DNA from: Tenacibaculum aiptasiae | GTDB taxonomy: Bacteria > Bacteroidota > Bacteroidia > Flavobacteriales > Flavobacteriaceae | DNA length: 64,000 nucleotides | NCBI RefSeq assembly: GCF_008806755.1 | Contig: NZ_WAAU01000003.1 | Location: 540,821 to 604,820 of the forward strand | Direction: 5' to 3' | In this document: positions 18,795 through 27,324 of the stretch, in pieces | How the letters are laid out: the number at the start of each line of letters is the position of its first letter | Numbering within the stretch: the stretch's first letter is position 1 | Position numbers and translations under genes: made by a program | Notes under the pieces: generated by a model | Told to the model about the DNA's origin: nothing | The model's input: the letters and a program-made list of their open reading frames with translations, nothing else | Database searches by the model: none

Positions 18795-19646
18795 ATGACT
18801 TTAAGTAATGTACAAAGAAAATTAAGCGGACTTTTTATTGCTGGATTATTATTGTTTGCATCTTGTGAATCTAATGATGGTATAGATTTAGATGCAAATG
18901 CTGTAACAACAGAAGAGGCTTTAAATGTAGTTTTAGCAGATGATATTTCTACAGAAATTGATGAGGTAATTGAAGATGATGGAATAGAAAGCGGATTTGA
19001 AAGTAAAAGTGCAGCACCTTCTTCTAATCATCCAAGTTGTGTTGTAAGAACTTCAGAAGAAACAGCAACAGGAAAAATTGTAACCTTAGATTTTGGAGAT
19101 GGATGTGAAGGTAAGAGAGGAAGAGAATTTGCTGGTAAAATAATTATAGAGTATGTTAAAACTGATAGTAGTTTTTCAAAGTCAGTAACTTTTGAAAACT
19201 TTTCAGTAGAAGGAAATAGTGTTGAAGGAGGAAAATCTATAGTAAAGGTAAAAGAAAATTCAAATGGAAATCCAGAAGCAACTTTTACTATTGATATTAA
19301 AATTACTTTAGAGTCAGGAGTTGAAATTATCAAAAAAGGCACAAAGGTAAAAGAGAAAATAGAAGGAGCAGATACTGATGATAGAGGAGATGATGTGTAT
19401 TCAATATCAGGAAACTGGGAATCTATAAATAAAAATGGTGTTGTAAAAACAGCAACGATTACTACCAATTTAAGAAGAGAATGGGCTTGTAAATATATTG
19501 TAAGTGGGGTTATTGAACTTTCTAGAGATGGAGCAACAGCTACGTTAGATTTTGGAGACGGCTCATGCGATAATTTAGCAACACTAACAGATGCAAATGG
19601 AGATACTAAAGAGATTACTTTGAAATTGAATAAGAAAAAGAAGTAA
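18795..19646 (+). CDS. Lipoprotein of unknown function with duplicated TLDFGDG motifs
   Basis: A 283-residue lipoprotein (lipobox LLLFASC, Cys24) with an acidic linker. Two similar halves are visible: VTLDFGDGCEGKRGREFAGKI (about 93-113) and ATLDFGDGSCDNLATLTDANG (about 252-272). Each has Cys residues that might form a disulfide. I do not recognise a named family. Its promoter region carries the same motif as the ECF sigma gene behind it, so it is probably a member of that sigma factor's regulon, likely a cell-envelope protein. Confidence 0.75.
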   Translation: MTLSNVQRKLSGLFIAGLLLFASCESNDGIDLDANAVTTEEALNVVLADDISTEIDEVIEDDGIESGFESKSAAPSSNHPSCVVRTSEETATGKIVTLDFGDGCEGKRGREFAGKIIIEYVKTDSSFSKSVTFENFSVEGNSVEGGKSIVKVKENSNGNPEATFTIDIKITLESGVEIIKKGTKVKEKIEGADTDDRGDDVYSISGNWESINKNGVVKTATITTNLRREWACKYIVSGVIELSRDGATATLDFGDGSCDNLATLTDANGDTKEITLKLNKKKK

Positions 19647-19667
19647 GTTTTTATTAATTAAGGGAAG

Positions 19668-19693
19668 AACCAGCTTACAGAGCTGGTTTTTTT
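19668..19693 (+). terminator. Terminator after the lipoprotein gene
   Basis: AACCAGCT pairs with AGCTGGTT around loop TACAG, followed by a T run. Confidence 0.8.
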
Positions 19694-19736
19694 ATGCCAT
19701 TCATTTTTAGTAATTTAAAAAAAATAAGAAAATTCT

Positions 19737-19763
19737 AAACTTTTTAAAACTTTAGAGGTCTAA
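19737..19763 (+). promoter_or_regulatory. ECF-type promoter motif, copy 2 (sigma factor gene)
   Basis: AAACTTTTTAAAAC and GGTCTAA with the same C-to-G distance of 17 bases as copies 1 and 3. It ends 27 bases before the sigma factor start, which suggests autoregulation. Confidence 0.6.
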
Positions 19764-19789
19764 CTAAGAAATAAGACTATTAAAAACCA

Positions 19790-20353
19790 ATGAACGAAGC
19801 TGATTTTATAAATCAATTAACTAGCAAGAAATATAAAGATCGAGCGTTTTCTAAATTATTAGATTTATATCAAGAACGTTTGTATTGGCATATTCGAAAA
19901 TTAGTAGGAACTCACGAAAACGCTGATGATGTATTGCAAAATACATTTGTAAGAGTGTATAAGAGTTTAGCAAATTTTAAGCAACAAAGTTCACTTCATA
20001 CTTGGATGTATAAAATAGCATATAACGAGTCTATGCGTTTTATAGAGAAAGAAAAGAAGAAAACTTTTTCTTCGCTTCAAGATGTGAGTGATAAGTTTTT
20101 AGGAGATTTAAAAGATGATATCTTTTTTGATGGAGATGAAGCTCAATTAAAATTACAAACGGTATTAAGTCAATTGCCCGAAAATCAAAAAAAGGTATTT
20201 TATATGAAATATTACGATAATTTAAAGTTTAGAGAAATTTCAAATATTTTAAATATCAAAGAAGGAACAGTAAAAACACATTATTATGGAGCTGTAAAGT
20301 ATATAGAAAGCAACATAACTAAAATGTCGTATATAGAAAAAATTAAAGCATAG
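19790..20353 (+). CDS. ECF-family RNA polymerase sigma factor
   Basis: A 187-residue sigma-70 family ECF factor. Region 2 includes LVGTHENADDVLQNTFVRVYKSL and SLHTWMYKIAYNE (residues about 25-85). Region 4 spans about 125-175 (LPENQKKVFYMKYYDNLKFREISNILNIKEGTVKTHYYGAVK). It is followed after 6 bases by a small single-pass membrane protein, probably its anti-sigma factor. Its own promoter has the motif shared with the genes at 18795 and 20791, so it probably drives all three units. Confidence 0.93.
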   Translation: MNEADFINQLTSKKYKDRAFSKLLDLYQERLYWHIRKLVGTHENADDVLQNTFVRVYKSLANFKQQSSLHTWMYKIAYNESMRFIEKEKKKTFSSLQDVSDKFLGDLKDDIFFDGDEAQLKLQTVLSQLPENQKKVFYMKYYDNLKFREISNILNIKEGTVKTHYYGAVKYIESNITKMSYIEKIKA

Positions 20354-20359
20354 TTTGTT

Positions 20360-20734
20360 ATGAGCATACAAAATGATAACTTTAACATTCGAAATACTTT
20401 TGATATGAATACACAAAGAAAACATAAATCCGATTTAGGTTTAGATATACCGTCGGACTATTTTTCAAAATCTAAACAGTCTATTTTAGAACAAACAGTT
20501 TTAGAGAAAAAAGGAAAAGTAGTTTCTTTGTATAAAAAAATATCTATTTGGTCAGCTGTAGCAGTTGTAGCATTGTTGTTTACTTTAGCTGTGTATAATC
20601 CTATTGGAACAAGTAGTGATGAAGAAAATGATATTTTAATAGCGTCATTAGTAACAGAAGAAGCAGATGTTGATAAGCTACTAGAAGATTATGTAAATGA
20701 CGAATTACTAACAGATGAAATTTTTTCTGAGTAA
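20360..20734 (+). CDS. Small single-pass membrane protein, probable anti-sigma factor
   Basis: A 124-residue protein with a basic cytoplasmic-like N-terminal part, one transmembrane segment (about residues 55-76, IWSAVAVVALLFTLAVY) and an acidic periplasmic tail of about 45 residues. No zinc-finger (HxxxCxxC) motif is present. The position 6 bases after an ECF sigma gene and the topology fit an anti-sigma factor. This is inferred from context, with no family motif to confirm it. Confidence 0.7.
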   Translation: MSIQNDNFNIRNTFDMNTQRKHKSDLGLDIPSDYFSKSKQSILEQTVLEKKGKVVSLYKKISIWSAVAVVALLFTLAVYNPIGTSSDEENDILIASLVTEEADVDKLLEDYVNDELLTDEIFSE

Positions 20735-20740
20735 GATTAA

Positions 20741-20766
20741 AACTTTTTAAGAAATAAAAGGTCTAA
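20741..20766 (+). promoter_or_regulatory. ECF-type promoter motif, copy 3 (small secreted protein gene)
   Basis: AACTTTTTAA followed by GGTCTAA, again 17 bases from the C of AAC to the first G of GGTC. It lies 25 bases before the ATG at 20791. Confidence 0.6.
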
Positions 20767-20790
20767 AGAATAGTATTAATAAGAATAAAG

Positions 20791-21228
20791 ATGAAACCGA
20801 TACAAATCATATTAGCAATTATATTTTCGCTTTTATTAGGTGTTTCAAATGTGGTAGGTCAGAACTCAATAGAAAAGTTAAATCTTTCTAAAGAGCAAAA
20901 ACAATTATTAAAAACCCAAAAAGAACTAATAAAAAAAAATAGAGAAGCGTTTAAAGCTACGCTTACTCCTAGTCAAAAGGCTATATTGAGAAACCAGGCT
21001 TTAACTAAACAAGAAAGACAACAAGCTTTAAAGAGGTCATTAACATCATCTCAAAAAAAATTAGTAGCACAAAATACTAAGAGTGTAAAACAAGTAAAAG
21101 CTAAGTTTAGAAACACACTTACTAAATCGCAAAAAGCGCAGCTAAAAACACGGTTTAAAAATAAAGATTCTAAAAAACGAGTTAAAAAAAATATTAGAAA
21201 CAGAATGCAGAATAGAAGGAGAAGATAG
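20791..21228 (+). CDS. Small secreted, highly basic helical protein (Spy/CpxP-like in character)
   Basis: A 145-residue protein with a signal peptide (cleavage near VVGQ, about residue 24). The mature part is very rich in Lys, Gln and Arg and carries repeated short helical motifs: LSKEQKQLLKTQKELIKKN, LTPSQKAIL, LTSSQKKLV and LTKSQKAQLK. The LTxSQK motif recalls the LTxxQ signature of periplasmic Spy/CpxP chaperones, but homology is not established. Its promoter motif matches that of the ECF sigma gene, so it may be a periplasmic stress protein of that regulon. The C-terminus ends in RRRR. Confidence 0.68.
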   Translation: MKPIQIILAIIFSLLLGVSNVVGQNSIEKLNLSKEQKQLLKTQKELIKKNREAFKATLTPSQKAILRNQALTKQERQQALKRSLTSSQKKLVAQNTKSVKQVKAKFRNTLTKSQKAQLKTRFKNKDSKKRVKKNIRNRMQNRRRR

Positions 21229-21253
21229 AAATTTTTGTAGTGTATTTGATTAT

Positions 21254-21281
21254 AGTGGTTGATCTTATCAACCACTTTTTT
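21254..21281 (+). terminator. Terminator after the small basic protein gene
   Basis: AGTGGTTGAT pairs with ATCAACCACT (loop CTT), followed by TTTTTTG. Confidence 0.82.
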
Positions 21282-21298
21282 GTATTTTTAGAGCATAT

Positions 21299-22186
21299 AT
21301 GAAAAAAACATTTTTACTTTTTTCTTTACTTTTAGGTATTATAAGTACTTATGGTCAAAACTCTTCTGAAGAATCAGAAGATGTTCAGCTTTCAGAAGAA
21401 AATGAAATTATAGATAGTATTTTAGAAGAGGAAAGTGAGGAAGAGTTTTTAAAATCGGTAACAGAACTTCAATTTCTTCATTTATCAGTAGAATATAATA
21501 ATAAAACTTATTTTTCAGGAAGAGATATTGGAACAGATCAGTTTAATATAAGTCCACAAGTAACCTATATTCATTCAAATGGATTATTTATTGGAGTAGC
21601 AGGAGTTTATTATGATCAATTTACACCAGAATGGGATTATACATCGGTAACGCTGGGTTATGGTAAAAGTTTTGGGAAAAATAAACAGTACAGATGGTCT
21701 ACTTCATATGATAGATATTTTTATTCAGATACTTCAGAAAATAATCCTTTTAAGAATGCATTATCTTTAGGAATAGAAATAGATAATAAAAAGAAAACTT
21801 TTGGAACGGAAGTATCAACAACTTATTTATTTGGAAGCGATAATTCTCTTCAAATAATATCTTCAACATATGGGGCTCTTAGCTTAGTAAAAAAGAAACG
21901 TCATAAATTAAAATTACAACCGCAACTTAACATAGTATTAGCTCAACAAACAATTCAGTTATCACAAACCTTTACTATTAGAGGTATGCAATTTACTAGA
22001 TATGTTCAAAATAATGATTTTGGATTAATTAATACACAACTGCAAATACCTATACAATATAGTACTGGTAATGTTGATTTTGAGTTAGGTTATACGTTTA
22101 ACTTTCCTACAGCCTTAGAAGGAGAAACTGATGTAAATACAACTAGTTTTTTTAATTTCTCTATCTCGTATTTGTTTGATTTATAA
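21299..22186 (+). CDS. Putative outer-membrane beta-barrel protein
   Basis: A 295-residue protein with a signal peptide (MKKTFLLFSLLLGIISTYGQ) and an acidic stretch rich in Ser and Glu (about 21-55). About ten alternating amphipathic strands of barrel type follow (for example LFIGVAGVYYDQFTPEWDYTSVTLGYG), ending in SFFNFSISYLFDL with a C-terminal hydrophobic/aromatic strand. No specific family recognised. It stands in its own unit between a terminator and the M23 peptidase gene. Confidence 0.65.
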   Translation: MKKTFLLFSLLLGIISTYGQNSSEESEDVQLSEENEIIDSILEEESEEEFLKSVTELQFLHLSVEYNNKTYFSGRDIGTDQFNISPQVTYIHSNGLFIGVAGVYYDQFTPEWDYTSVTLGYGKSFGKNKQYRWSTSYDRYFYSDTSENNPFKNALSLGIEIDNKKKTFGTEVSTTYLFGSDNSLQIISSTYGALSLVKKKRHKLKLQPQLNIVLAQQTIQLSQTFTIRGMQFTRYVQNNDFGLINTQLQIPIQYSTGNVDFELGYTFNFPTALEGETDVNTTSFFNFSISYLFDL

Positions 22187-22248
22187 TACTTCATTTTTTA
22201 ACATAGGTTGTAATTAAGGTAAAAAATAGTTACGCCATTTTTTCGTTG

Positions 22249-22256
22249 TATATTTG
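22249..22256 (+). promoter_or_regulatory. -7 box before the M23 peptidase gene
   Basis: TATATTTG is a perfect TAnnTTTG. It overlaps the TTG that would give the longest reading frame (22254), which argues that the true start lies downstream. Confidence 0.6.
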
Positions 22257-22277
22257 AATTCCAAACTAGTATTAAAA

Positions 22278-23141
22278 GTGACAAAAATTCAAAAAAAGCG
22301 AAAGCTTAAGCAAAAACTAATTGATAAATATCGATTGGTAATTTTAAATGAAGATACATTTCAAGAAAAATTTTCATTAAAATTATCACGACTTAATGTA
22401 TTTGTTTTTGGAGGAGTATTTTCAATAGTCTTAATTGTATTAACTTCTATATTAATAGCCTTTACAGGTTTAAGAGAGTATATACCAGGATATTCATCTA
22501 CAAGTTTGAAGAGAGAAGCTGCAAGAGCGACTTATAAATCAGATTCTTTGCAAAAGAAGTTAGCTATACTAGAACGTTATACTAAAGCCTTAAAGCCTGT
22601 TTTTACTGGAGAAATACAACCAGAAAAGGTCGATTCAATTAAAGATGTGACTCAAAACATTGTCGTTGATGAAAGTAAATTAGGGCCTACAGAGCAAGAT
22701 TTACAATTTAGAGATAAGGTTGAAGGAAAAGATAGATTTCCTCTTTTAGAAGGAGCAGAGGGTAGAGCAAAAATTGTGTTTTTTTCTCCTTTAACAGGAA
22801 GTGTGTCTCAAAAGTTTAATAGAGATGATAAACATTATGCAATAGATATTGTAGCACAAACGGGAACACCAGTAAAAGCAATTGCAGATGGGACAGTTAT
22901 TTTGTCGGAGTGGACTGCAGAAACAGGTTATGTAATAACAATTCAGCATCCTAATGAGTTTATATCGGTTTATAAGCATAATGGCGCATTGTTAAAACAA
23001 CAAGGAGATATTGTAAAATCAGGAGAAGTAATAGCTAGTGTAGGTTCAACAGGAGAGTTAACTACAGGTCCGCATTTACATTTTGAGTTATGGAGTAATG
23101 GATTTCCGGTAGATCCAACAAATTATATAGATTTTCAGTAA
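22278..23141 (+). CDS. M23-family murein endopeptidase (membrane-anchored)
   Basis: A 287-residue protein from the GTG at 22278. A TTG at 22254 would add 8 residues but lies inside a -7 promoter box, and the GTG start gives the usual basic N-terminus. One transmembrane anchor is near residues 38-60. The C-terminal half is a lysostaphin-type metallopeptidase with zinc-site residues H186 and D190 (HYAID) and H266-L-H268 (GPHLHFEL). Such enzymes cut peptidoglycan cross-links, or regulate such cuts, in the periplasm. The next gene starts directly after the stop. Confidence 0.92.
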   Translation: MTKIQKKRKLKQKLIDKYRLVILNEDTFQEKFSLKLSRLNVFVFGGVFSIVLIVLTSILIAFTGLREYIPGYSSTSLKREAARATYKSDSLQKKLAILERYTKALKPVFTGEIQPEKVDSIKDVTQNIVVDESKLGPTEQDLQFRDKVEGKDRFPLLEGAEGRAKIVFFSPLTGSVSQKFNRDDKHYAIDIVAQTGTPVKAIADGTVILSEWTAETGYVITIQHPNEFISVYKHNGALLKQQGDIVKSGEVIASVGSTGELTTGPHLHFELWSNGFPVDPTNYIDFQ

Positions 23142-24638
23142 ATGAGTATTAAATCAAGAATAGCAATTCCATTTGCAAAACAGATTCGAAAAAGAGTGTA
23201 CAAGTGGGCAAATAAACCTCATGAAACACAAGAAAAAGTCTTTAAATATTTAATAACTGAAGGTTGTAAAACTGCTTTTGGACAGGATCACGATTTTATT
23301 TCTATCAATAATTATGAAGATTTTAAAAAACGTGTGCCTGTAAATGATTATGAAGGCTTAAGAAGCTATGTTGATAGAATGGTGGAAGGAGAAGAGAATG
23401 TGTTATGGAAAGGGAAACCATTGTATTATGCAAAAACATCTGGAACAACATCTGGAGCTAAATATATTCCTATAACAAAAGAATCAATGCCAACGCATAT
23501 TAAAGCAGCACGAAATGCCTTGTTGTTTTATATTGCTGAAACAAATGATGCAAGTTTTGTAGATGGAAAAATGATTTTTTTACAAGGTAGTCCTGTTCTA
23601 GAAAATATGAATGGAGTAAAGTTAGGGCGTTTAAGTGGAATTGCTGCGCATTATGTACCTAACTATTTATTAAAAAACCGTTTGCCAAGTTGGGAAACCA
23701 ATTGTATAGAAGATTGGGATACTAAAGTAAATAAAATAGTAGAAGAGACCTTACCGGAAAACATGACGGTAATAAGTGGTATACCTTCTTGGGTACAAAT
23801 GTATTTTGAGAAGTTAATAGATAAAACAGGAAAAACAATTTCTGAAATCTTTCCAAATTTTAACTTCTTTATTTATGGAGGTGTAAATTTTGAACCTTAC
23901 AAGAATAAGTTTGAAACTCTAATAGGAAAAAAGATTGATTATGTAGAATTGTATCCTGCTTCAGAAGGATTCATAGCTTATCAAGATACTCAAACAGAAA
24001 AAGGAATGTTATTACAGTTAAACTCAGGTATTTTTTATGAGTTTATACCTGCAACAGAATTTTTTGATGAAAATCCAACTAGAATTTCTTTAAAAGATGT
24101 ACGGTTAGGAGTAAATTATGTAATTATTTTAAATACTACAGCAGGACTTTGGGGATATAACATTGGAGATACTGTAGAGTTTACTTCATTAAAGCCTTAT
24201 AGAATAAAAGTAACTGGACGTATTAAACATTTTATTTCTGCTTTTGGAGAACACGTTATAGGTAAGGAAGTGGAAAAAGCTTTAAACGATGCCATAGTAG
24301 GAACAGATGTAAATGTTAGCGAATTTACAGTAGCACCTCAAGTAAATCCTGAAAGTGGATTACCATATCATGAATGGTTTATTGAGTTTGAAAATGAACC
24401 TGATAATTTAGAAGAACTGGCTTCAAAAATAGATGCTTCAATGCAATCTCAAAATGTATATTACTTTGATTTAATTGAAGGAAAAGTGCTACGACCTTTA
24501 ATAATTAGAAAAGTAAAAAAAGGTGGATTCCATGAGTATATGAAATCTATAGGGAAGTTTGGAGGTCAAAATAAGATTCCACAATTATCAGATAATAGAA
24601 AGATTGCTGACGTATTACAAGTCTTTTTAAAAGAATAA
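23142..24638 (+). CDS. GH3 auxin-responsive promoter family protein (acyl-adenylating, ANL-like)
   Basis: A 498-residue GH3 superfamily protein, a length usual for Bacteroidota members. The adenylation-type P-loop YYAKTSGTTSGAKYIPIT lies at about residues 95-112. Further family segments are FIYGGVNFEPYK, LYPASEGFIAYQDT and RIKHFISAFGEHVIGKEVEKAL. Plant GH3 enzymes conjugate amino acids to acyl acids; the bacterial substrate is unknown. It abuts the M23 peptidase gene and precedes the MOSC gene by 4 bases. Confidence 0.92.
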   Translation: MSIKSRIAIPFAKQIRKRVYKWANKPHETQEKVFKYLITEGCKTAFGQDHDFISINNYEDFKKRVPVNDYEGLRSYVDRMVEGEENVLWKGKPLYYAKTSGTTSGAKYIPITKESMPTHIKAARNALLFYIAETNDASFVDGKMIFLQGSPVLENMNGVKLGRLSGIAAHYVPNYLLKNRLPSWETNCIEDWDTKVNKIVEETLPENMTVISGIPSWVQMYFEKLIDKTGKTISEIFPNFNFFIYGGVNFEPYKNKFETLIGKKIDYVELYPASEGFIAYQDTQTEKGMLLQLNSGIFYEFIPATEFFDENPTRISLKDVRLGVNYVIILNTTAGLWGYNIGDTVEFTSLKPYRIKVTGRIKHFISAFGEHVIGKEVEKALNDAIVGTDVNVSEFTVAPQVNPESGLPYHEWFIEFENEPDNLEELASKIDASMQSQNVYYFDLIEGKVLRPLIIRKVKKGGFHEYMKSIGKFGGQNKIPQLSDNRKIADVLQVFLKE

Positions 24639-24642
24639 AAAA

Positions 24643-25200
24643 ATGAAGATAGTATCTACAAACATAGGGGAACGAAAAGAAATCGATTGGAAAGGTAAGC
24701 TGATAACAACAGGTATTTTTAAATATTCTACAAATACTCCTATTTTTTTAGATGTTGAAGATGTTAGAGGAGATGCAGTTTGCGATAGAGTACATCATGG
24801 AGGAATAGATCAGGCAGTTTATGCCTATTCAGAAAAGCACTATGCTTATTGGAAAGAATTTTATCCAGATTTAGATTGGCGATATGGAATGTTTGGAGAA
24901 AATCTAACTATTGATGATCTGGATGAATCTAAAATTCATGTAGGAGATACTTATAAAGTAGGTGAAGTGGTTATAGAAGTAACAAAACCACGTCAACCTT
25001 GTATGAAACTTGGAGTACGATTTAATAATATGAAAATCGTAAAACAGTTTTGGAAACAGGATTTTCCAGGAATTTACTTTAAAATATTAGAAACTGGTAA
25101 GGTAAAATCGGGAGATGAATTTGAACAAATAAAATCATGTCCCGAAAATCCTACTATTGCTGAGGTATATCAACAAAAAAGAATTACAAAAGGAATGTAA
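24643..25200 (+). CDS. MOSC-domain protein (YiiM-like)
   Basis: A 185-residue MOSC protein. The conserved region includes VCDRVHHGGIDQAVYAYSEKHY, MFGENLTIDDLDE, and VTKPRQPCMKLG with the conserved cysteine. MOSC domains transfer sulfur or act on N-hydroxylated compounds with molybdenum cofactor, as in YiiM. It follows the GH3 gene after 4 bases and converges with the VOC gene. Confidence 0.9.
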   Translation: MKIVSTNIGERKEIDWKGKLITTGIFKYSTNTPIFLDVEDVRGDAVCDRVHHGGIDQAVYAYSEKHYAYWKEFYPDLDWRYGMFGENLTIDDLDESKIHVGDTYKVGEVVIEVTKPRQPCMKLGVRFNNMKIVKQFWKQDFPGIYFKILETGKVKSGDEFEQIKSCPENPTIAEVYQQKRITKGM

Positions 25201-25207
25201 TTAGGTT

Positions 25208-25549
25208 TTATTTGTCAGACCAAATGGCTAGTTCGTTTCCAGAAGGATCTATAAAATGAAACCTTTTTCCTCCAGGAAAAGAAAATATTTCTTTAGAAAT
25301 GATTCCGTCTAATTCGATAATATATTGTTTGATTTCTTCTAGGTTTTCATTGTATAAAACTACTAAAGCTCCATTGTTTATTTTTTGATCAGTTTTTTCA
25401 AAACCACCTTCTAATCCACTACTAGAAAAAGCGGTGTAGGTAGGACCGTAATCAGTAAAAGTCCAATCAAAAGCTTTTGAATAAAATTGTTTTATTTTTT
25501 CAATGTTTTTAGCTTTAAATTCAATGTAATTTATATGATTGTTGTTCAT
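25208..25549 (-). CDS. VOC-family (glyoxalase-like) protein
   Basis: A 113-residue single vicinal-oxygen-chelate domain. It has the family start NYIEFKAKNIEKIKQFYSKAF and the end FSFPGGKRFHFIDPSGNELAIWSD, with metal-site type His and Glu near the C-terminus. Such small proteins act in isomerase, dioxygenase or resistance reactions; the substrate is unknown. It lies downstream of the ECF42-type sigma gene on the same strand with a 67-base gap and may be in its regulon. Confidence 0.88.
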   Translation of the reverse strand: MNNNHINYIEFKAKNIEKIKQFYSKAFDWTFTDYGPTYTAFSSSGLEGGFEKTDQKINNGALVVLYNENLEEIKQYIIELDGIISKEIFSFPGGKRFHFIDPSGNELAIWSDK

Positions 25550-25616
25550 TGTTTAATTTTTAGAACTGAAAACTAATTTATCTTTTTAAAAAAAGCAAAA
25601 ACAACTTAAGTTAAAA

Positions 25617-26855
25617 TCAGTTTTTAAAAGTAGCTTTCTTCTTTTTTAAATATTCTTTTTCGAATTTATTGGTAACCTTTTCAATAGCTAAGTCAATGTT
25701 TTTGATAGCTTCTTCTTTGTTATTTATAGCAAAAAAGTAATCTGCTTTAGCACCGTAAAATAAATAAGAACGCTGTTCTAGAATGTCAGGTTGTAATTGA
25801 TCAAAATAATAATTAGCTTTAATGTAGTTTTTGTTTTGTAAACAAACAACAGCCATAGTGAGCAAATGTGATGGATTGGGTTGTAACTTATGTAAGTATT
25901 GATACCATTGCAATATTTTATTCCAATTAGTTTGTTTAAAACTTGGAGCTTTGATATGTTCTGCAGCTATAGCAGCTTCGTAATGATAAGAAGAGAATAC
26001 ATTACCTTCCACAGCTTTGTTCATCATAGCATTGCCTAATTGAATTAAAGGAAAAGACCATTTGTTTCTATCTTGTTCTCTTAAATCTAATAATTCATTT
26101 TCTGTATTTATTTTAGCATCTAAACGAGCAGCATGAAAACACATCAAACCAAATAAGGCATAACTTGCAGAAATATTAGTGTGTCTATTTTTCAATAAGC
26201 TTTTGCATAAACGCATTGCTTCTCCACATAACTCTTTTTGTATTAAAATATCTTTTTTATTTGAATGAAAACCTTCGTTAAAAATTAGATATAGAACTTC
26301 TAAGACACTTTCTATACGATGAGGAAGTTCATTGCCTTGAGGGATTTTAAATTCAAGTTTTGTTTTTTTAATTGTCTTTCTCGCTCTTAATAAACGCTTT
26401 TTAATCGTTTCTTCTTTAGTGAGTAAAGCAGAAGCTATTTCTTTTATACTAAACCCAGAAATAGTTTTTAAAGCAAAGGTAATTCTGTCTTTTGGAGCTA
26501 AGTTTGGGTGACAGGCAGTAAAAATCATTCGTAACTGTGCATCTTCAATTTCAGTATCTAAGAACAATTCGTTAATACTTATAACTTCAATACCACTTTT
26601 AATTTCAGGGATGTGTTTTTGTTCAGTTTTAAGTTTTCTGAAAATATCAAGTACTCTATTTTTAGCAGCCTGAGTTAACCAAGCTTCAGGATTTTCAGGT
26701 TGTTTATTTTGCCAACTACTACTTGCTTTTAAAAAAGTATCTTGAATAGCATCTTCTATGATTTCTAAATTAGAAAGCCCAAAAATTCGAGTTAAAACAG
26801 AGATCATCTTTCCGCTATGATGGCGGAAAAGATGATCTATGTGAGAGTTTTTCAT
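25617..26855 (-). CDS. ECF42-type sigma factor with long C-terminal extension (DUF6596)
   Basis: A 412-residue sigma factor, about twice a normal ECF. Regions 2 and 4 occupy the first 170 residues (IIEDAIQDTFLKASSSWQ; KTISGFSIKEIASALLTKEETIKKRLLRARKTI). The rest is a helical, TPR-like domain with YLIFNEGFHS, typical of this class. ECF42 factors lack a normal anti-sigma factor, pair with a YCII/DGPF protein encoded next to them, and need the C-terminal domain for activity. That partner is the gene just upstream, overlapping by the TAATG arrangement. Confidence 0.92.
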   Translation of the reverse strand: MKNSHIDHLFRHHSGKMISVLTRIFGLSNLEIIEDAIQDTFLKASSSWQNKQPENPEAWLTQAAKNRVLDIFRKLKTEQKHIPEIKSGIEVISINELFLDTEIEDAQLRMIFTACHPNLAPKDRITFALKTISGFSIKEIASALLTKEETIKKRLLRARKTIKKTKLEFKIPQGNELPHRIESVLEVLYLIFNEGFHSNKKDILIQKELCGEAMRLCKSLLKNRHTNISASYALFGLMCFHAARLDAKINTENELLDLREQDRNKWSFPLIQLGNAMMNKAVEGNVFSSYHYEAAIAAEHIKAPSFKQTNWNKILQWYQYLHKLQPNPSHLLTMAVVCLQNKNYIKANYYFDQLQPDILEQRSYLFYGAKADYFFAINNKEEAIKNIDLAIEKVTNKFEKEYLKKKKATFKN

Positions 26856-27202
26856 TATTTGTCAAATACCATGATTTCACGAATTTCTACAGTATTCCCT
26901 AAGTCATAATCAGGGAAATCTTGTGCAATTTCTTGCACTTCGTTAAAATCTTTAGCTTCAACTAAAAAATATCCACCAACAACTTCTTTTACATCTGCTG
27001 AAGTTAAGTCAGTAATTGTTCTGTTTTTCCCAGTAACACGTCTTATTTGTGGAGTCAAAGCTTCACCTCCACGTAAAATTCCAGCTTGTTCCATTTTGTT
27101 ACTCCAAGCAAACCATTTTTCCATTCTTGCTTGTACATCTTCTTCTGAAAGCCCTAAATCGATATATTCTTTACCGATAAAAATCATCATAAAATTTTTC
27201 AT
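26855..27202 (-). CDS. YCII-related (DGPF) protein, partner of the ECF42 sigma factor
   Basis: A 115-residue YCII-like ferredoxin-fold protein. It starts MKNFMMIFIGKEYIDLGLSEE and includes GGYFLVEAKDFNEVQEIAQDFPDY and the final VEIREIMVF, all typical of the family. It overlaps the sigma gene (TAATG). In other bacteria these proteins are targets and partners of ECF42 sigma factors. Its own activity is unknown. Confidence 0.9.
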   Translation of the reverse strand: MKNFMMIFIGKEYIDLGLSEEDVQARMEKWFAWSNKMEQAGILRGGEALTPQIRRVTGKNRTITDLTSADVKEVVGGYFLVEAKDFNEVQEIAQDFPDYDLGNTVEIREIMVFDK

Positions 27203-27324
27203 AAATTAAAGTTTTAAATTATTTACTATTAAGACGTATACCAGAAATGTAAAGAGGACACTTCTTTAATTTTTTTTATAACTTAGAGTTACTAATTTAA
27301 TTGAAAATTATTAAAACAATTGAT

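Noticed and set aside
19028..19468. Antisense open frame of 146 codons opposite the lipoprotein gene
   Set aside because: It is a shadow frame: the plus strand has a signal peptide, lipobox, promoter motif and terminator, while the antisense product has no recognisable features.
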